The notes below the pieces were generated by a model that was not told the origin of the DNA, did not search any database, and saw nothing but the letters and a program-made list of their open reading frames with translations. A stretch of DNA of 64,000 nt. Source: Chloroflexota bacterium. Lineage in GTDB: Bacteria > Chloroflexota > Anaerolineae > Aggregatilineales > Phototrophicaceae. The position numbers and the translations under genes were made by a program. Positions 61,621 to 64,000 of the stretch are shown here, in pieces (within the stretch, counting starts at the first letter, position 1; every line of letters starts with the position of its first letter). The stretch is taken from NCBI GenBank assembly GCA_026707665.1, contig JAPOWK010000117.1, forward strand, positions 1 to 64,000, read 5' to 3'.

Positions 61621-62814
61621 TCAGCGTTGGCTGAGGACGCCGTAGCGCTTGATTACATCGCGGGCGACGACCATGCGGTGCACCTCGGAGGCGCCGTCAT
61701 AAATGCGGAATGAGCGTGCCTTCTCGTACCAGCCAGAGAGGGGCAGATCGCGCGAGATGCCGCGTCCGCCGCAGATTTGCACACAGCGATCCAGCACGCG
61801 CCCTACAATCTCCGAGACTTGCAGCTTGGCGATCGATGTCTCGACGCGCGCCTGCTCGCCCTGCGCCAGCCGCCAAGCCGCTTCCTGGATCAGCAGCCGG
61901 CCCATCTTCAGCTCCATTTCCGAATCAGCCAGCATCCATTGGATTGACTGATGCCCGGTCAGCGCGCTTCCAAACGCGTCGCGTCCAGCGGCGTAGTCGG
62001 TGGCGATTTCGAGGGCGCGTTGGGCGATGCCGGTCCAGCGCATGCAGTGGGTCAAACGAGCCGGACCTAATCGCGATTGCGCCAGCATAAATCCTTGTCC
62101 CGCCTTGCCCAGGATGGCGCTATCGGGCAGGCGCAGATCTTCGTAACGAATCTCGACGTGCCCGCCGAAGTCCTTCGTGCCCATCACCGGCACATCGCGC
62201 AGGATTTTGATGCCGGGCGTGTCACGCGGCGCCAGAAACTGTGTGCAGCCTTGATAGGGATGCACGGCCGGATCCGTCACGGCCATGATGATGAAGAAGT
62301 CGGCGATTTCGCCATTGGTTGTGAGCCATTTATGCCCGTTGATGACCCAGTCGCCGCCATCGCGGACGGCGCGGGTCTGGATCATGCGCGGGTCGCTGCC
62401 GGCGCCGGGCGGCGGTTCGGTCATCGAAAAGGCGGAGAAGGTAGCGCCCTTCGCCAAGGGCACGAGGTAGCGCTCGGTTTGTTCTTCATTCGCCCAATGA
62501 TGCAGCAGGTGCATATTTCCTTCATCGGGCGCAGCGCAGTGAATGCCCAGGGGACCCAGCATGCTGCGCCCGGCCGCTTCAAATACGGGTACGATCTCCT
62601 GGATACTCAAGCCCATTCCGCCCCAGGCTTTGGGCATGGTCGGCGCCCAGAGCTTGGCCGCTTTCGCCTTGGCACGCAGTTCCTGCAGGATGTCCGCGTT
62701 CAGGTCCGTGTTCGTCCGCAGCAGCTCCGTCTCCACCGGAATGACTTCTCCGTCGACGAATTGACGGACGCGGTGGGCGATCGCCTCGACATGGCGCGGG
62801 ATGGTGAAATCCAT
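61621..62814 (-). CDS. Acyl-CoA dehydrogenase
   Basis: ATG 62814 follows AAAGGTCG; the longer upstream frame is not conserved. The 397-residue FAD enzyme has FSAFSMTEPPPGAGSDPRMI, WVINGHKWLTTNGEIADFFI, GFMLAQSRLGPARLTHCMR and RIYDGASEVHRMVVARDV. The last block fits the ACAD10/11-like group. It catalyses alpha,beta-dehydrogenation of acyl-CoA; chain length is unknown. Confidence 0.93.
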   Translation of the reverse strand: MDFTIPRHVEAIAHRVRQFVDGEVIPVETELLRTNTDLNADILQELRAKAKAAKLWAPTMPKAWGGMGLSIQEIVPVFEAAGRSMLGPLGIHCAAPDEGNMHLLHHWANEEQTERYLVPLAKGATFSAFSMTEPPPGAGSDPRMIQTRAVRDGGDWVINGHKWLTTNGEIADFFIIMAVTDPAVHPYQGCTQFLAPRDTPGIKILRDVPVMGTKDFGGHVEIRYEDLRLPDSAILGKAGQGFMLAQSRLGPARLTHCMRWTGIAQRALEIATDYAAGRDAFGSALTGHQSIQWMLADSEMELKMGRLLIQEAAWRLAQGEQARVETSIAKLQVSEIVGRVLDRCVQICGGRGISRDLPLSGWYEKARSFRIYDGASEVHRMVVARDVIKRYGVLSQR

Positions 62815-62979
62815 TGGTTTCGACCTTTTAGGATTCGGGAGCATTGAACGGCGCGAGTATACCATAGGGCAGTCGGCCACAGTCGACTCCATTAGGCTTA
62901 GCAGACCGTTCGGCGCATGGTTCATGTATTCAAGATCAGTCGTATTCTCATTCCCGCTCTATTGAGAGCCGGTTGACAA

Positions 62980-63119
62980 ATACGTGGTCGGATGTCGGCG
63001 GCAATTGCCATGTGCAATGTTTTTCCGGCGAATTGACGGTTTGACGCTCGGAAGTCCATTTTATGTCCGATACCGAAACTTTTTCGGACACACAGCGCTT
63101 TTTTGTGTCCGCACTTCCG
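62980..63119. other. Intergenic region with competing hairpins
   Basis: In the 511-bp gap between divergent genes, TGTCCGA (63063-63069) can pair with TCGGACA (63083-63091 region), CCGAAA with TTTCGG inside it, and CGGACACA with TGTGTCCG (ending about 63117). The first and last pairings exclude each other because they share CGGACA. No gene is visible in 62815-63325 apart from the promoter near 63274. Confidence 0.4.
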
Positions 63120-63273
63120 GGTTCTGCCGTTGTCGAGTCGCGCTCTCTGTTGACGGTAACTTGGGCAGCTGAGCGATTGGCGAATAAATGGTCGCGCATG
63201 CAATTTCTCGAACGAAGAGATGACCATATCGAACAGAGCGTTCAAGCGCGGTTGGTATGGTAGCGCGGCGGAT

Positions 63274-63302
63274 TTGCGCTGCAATCGGGCATCGCCTATA
63301 CT
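63274..63302 (+). promoter_or_regulatory. Promoter of the second nucleoside hydrolase gene
   Basis: TTGCGC (63274-63279) and TATACT (63297-63302) are spaced by 17 bp; AGGAGGGG follows before ATG 63326. Confidence 0.55.
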
Positions 63303-63325
63303 CGGCGCGACTCTAGGAGGGGCCC

Positions 63326-64000
63326 ATGCGAAACTTCATCATCGATACCGATACCGCCTCTGACGATGCGGTGGCGCTGGTGATGGCGCTGCGGCAGCCG
63401 GATATCGACGTCAAGGCGATAACGGTTGTCGCTGGCAATGTGCCGCTGGACATGGGCGTTCAGAACGCGCTGTACACGGTGGAGTTGTGCGGCGCCGATA
63501 CGCCGGTTTACGCTGGCTGCGCCAAGCCTCTGCTACGCGAGCTGGAGACAGCGCAGGATGTGCATGGCCGCGACGGCATGGGCGATATCGGCTTGGCCTT
63601 GCATGGTCGAGAGCCGGCAGTCGGACACGCCGCAGACAAGCTGCGGGAGATAATCGATGCAAATGTCGGCGATATCTCCCTGGTGACGCTCGGACCTTTG
63701 ACCAATGTCGCGCTCGCTTTGCTGCGGGAGCCTGAATTAGCGCGGCGTGTCTCGCATTGCTATATCATGGGCGGCATTGGCTCGGGACATGGCAACGTGA
63801 CGCCGACAGCGGAATTCAATATCTGGGTCGATCCGGAAGCGGCGAAGATCGTTTACGATTCCGGCATGGCAATGACGATGGTGGGTTGGGATATCTCCTG
63901 GAAGTATGCCACTTTTGACGCCGATCAAGCCGACGAAATCAGACGCATCGGAACGCCACTGTCAGAATTCGTTGTCGATATCCAGACGACTTTGACCGAA
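63326..64000 (+). CDS. Nucleoside hydrolase, N-terminal 225 residues (runs off right edge)
   Basis: ATG 63326 follows AGGAGG. The frame is open to the window end. It begins MRNFIIDTDTASDDAVALVM, with the DTDxxxDD calcium site, and has ITVVAGNVPLDMGVQNALYT, LVTLGPLTNVALALL and VTPTAEFNIWVDPEAAK. It is a paralogue of the enzyme encoded at 30051-31022. The C-terminal third is outside the window. Confidence 0.92.
   Translation, partial: MRNFIIDTDTASDDAVALVMALRQPDIDVKAITVVAGNVPLDMGVQNALYTVELCGADTPVYAGCAKPLLRELETAQDVHGRDGMGDIGLALHGREPAVGHAADKLREIIDANVGDISLVTLGPLTNVALALLREPELARRVSHCYIMGGIGSGHGNVTPTAEFNIWVDPEAAKIVYDSGMAMTMVGWDISWKYATFDADQADEIRRIGTPLSEFVVDIQTTLTE

Overview
The window looks like chromosomal DNA of a Chloroflexota bacterium, probably Anaerolineae-like. 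This is an inference from gene content and GC-rich codon use; there is no rRNA gene to confirm it. Pointers are an R3H/SpoIIIAA-type ATPase, a DUF4342 protein, a helicase C-terminal (XPB-like) protein, a CbiX-DR2241 fusion, a DnaB/DnaD/double DnaC-like replication operon, and dispersed palindromic repeats of a type often seen in that phylum. No tRNA, rRNA, CRISPR array, prophage or intact transposase was recognised.

Layout. 1-4.9 kb: end of a ribulokinase gene, an ammonium transporter with a long structured leader, then a minus-strand group (dtd, a VOC protein, small proteins, a TPR protein). 5-9.8 kb: minus-strand translation cluster rpsB-tsf-[MerB-like gene]-pyrH-glycosyltransferase. The MerB-like gene has an in-frame TGA where the family has its second catalytic cysteine, followed at once by a SECIS-like hairpin, so I read it as a 226-residue selenoprotein. 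9.8-10 kb: MITE-like element with 15-bp perfect inverted ends. 10-32 kb: mostly single housekeeping or metabolic genes (hisC, rsmI, PhzF, M24 peptidase, SGNH hydrolase, WD40, xpt, R3H-ATPase, ARMT1-like phosphatase, dnaN, nucleoside hydrolase, MalY/PatB aminotransferase). 33.3-39.5 kb: assimilatory sulfate-reduction and siroheme operon cysH, precorrin-2 dehydrogenase, CbiX-DR2241, cobA, sulfite reductase. 39.6-46.4 kb: SDR enzyme, rho and a sugar ABC transporter. 46.5-54.7 kb: PfkB kinase, ECF sigma with a putative anti-sigma, hisG, HAD phosphatase, a degenerate ketol-acid reductoisomerase homologue, GNAT. 54.7-58.8 kb: replication operon. 58.9-64 kb: lipoprotein, EcsC-like protein, TIR protein, acyl-CoA dehydrogenase and a truncated nucleoside hydrolase.

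Two observations stand out. First, the cysH operon is preceded by two tandem short ORFs (30 and 31 codons), each with a CCC-P-(x)-CCC cysteine run and each followed by an intrinsic terminator, all downstream of a TTGACA-N17-TAAGCT promoter. This is the architecture expected of a double cysteine-sensing transcription attenuator. Second, the putative selenocysteine organomercurial-lyase-like protein between tsf and pyrH would be truncated by any standard gene caller. Secondary observations are a family of composite palindromic repeats (six copies), a KARI paralogue lacking catalytic residues, an esterase-fold protein without its nucleophile, a fused double DnaC-like loader, and a MalF-like permease with a large hydrophobic insertion.
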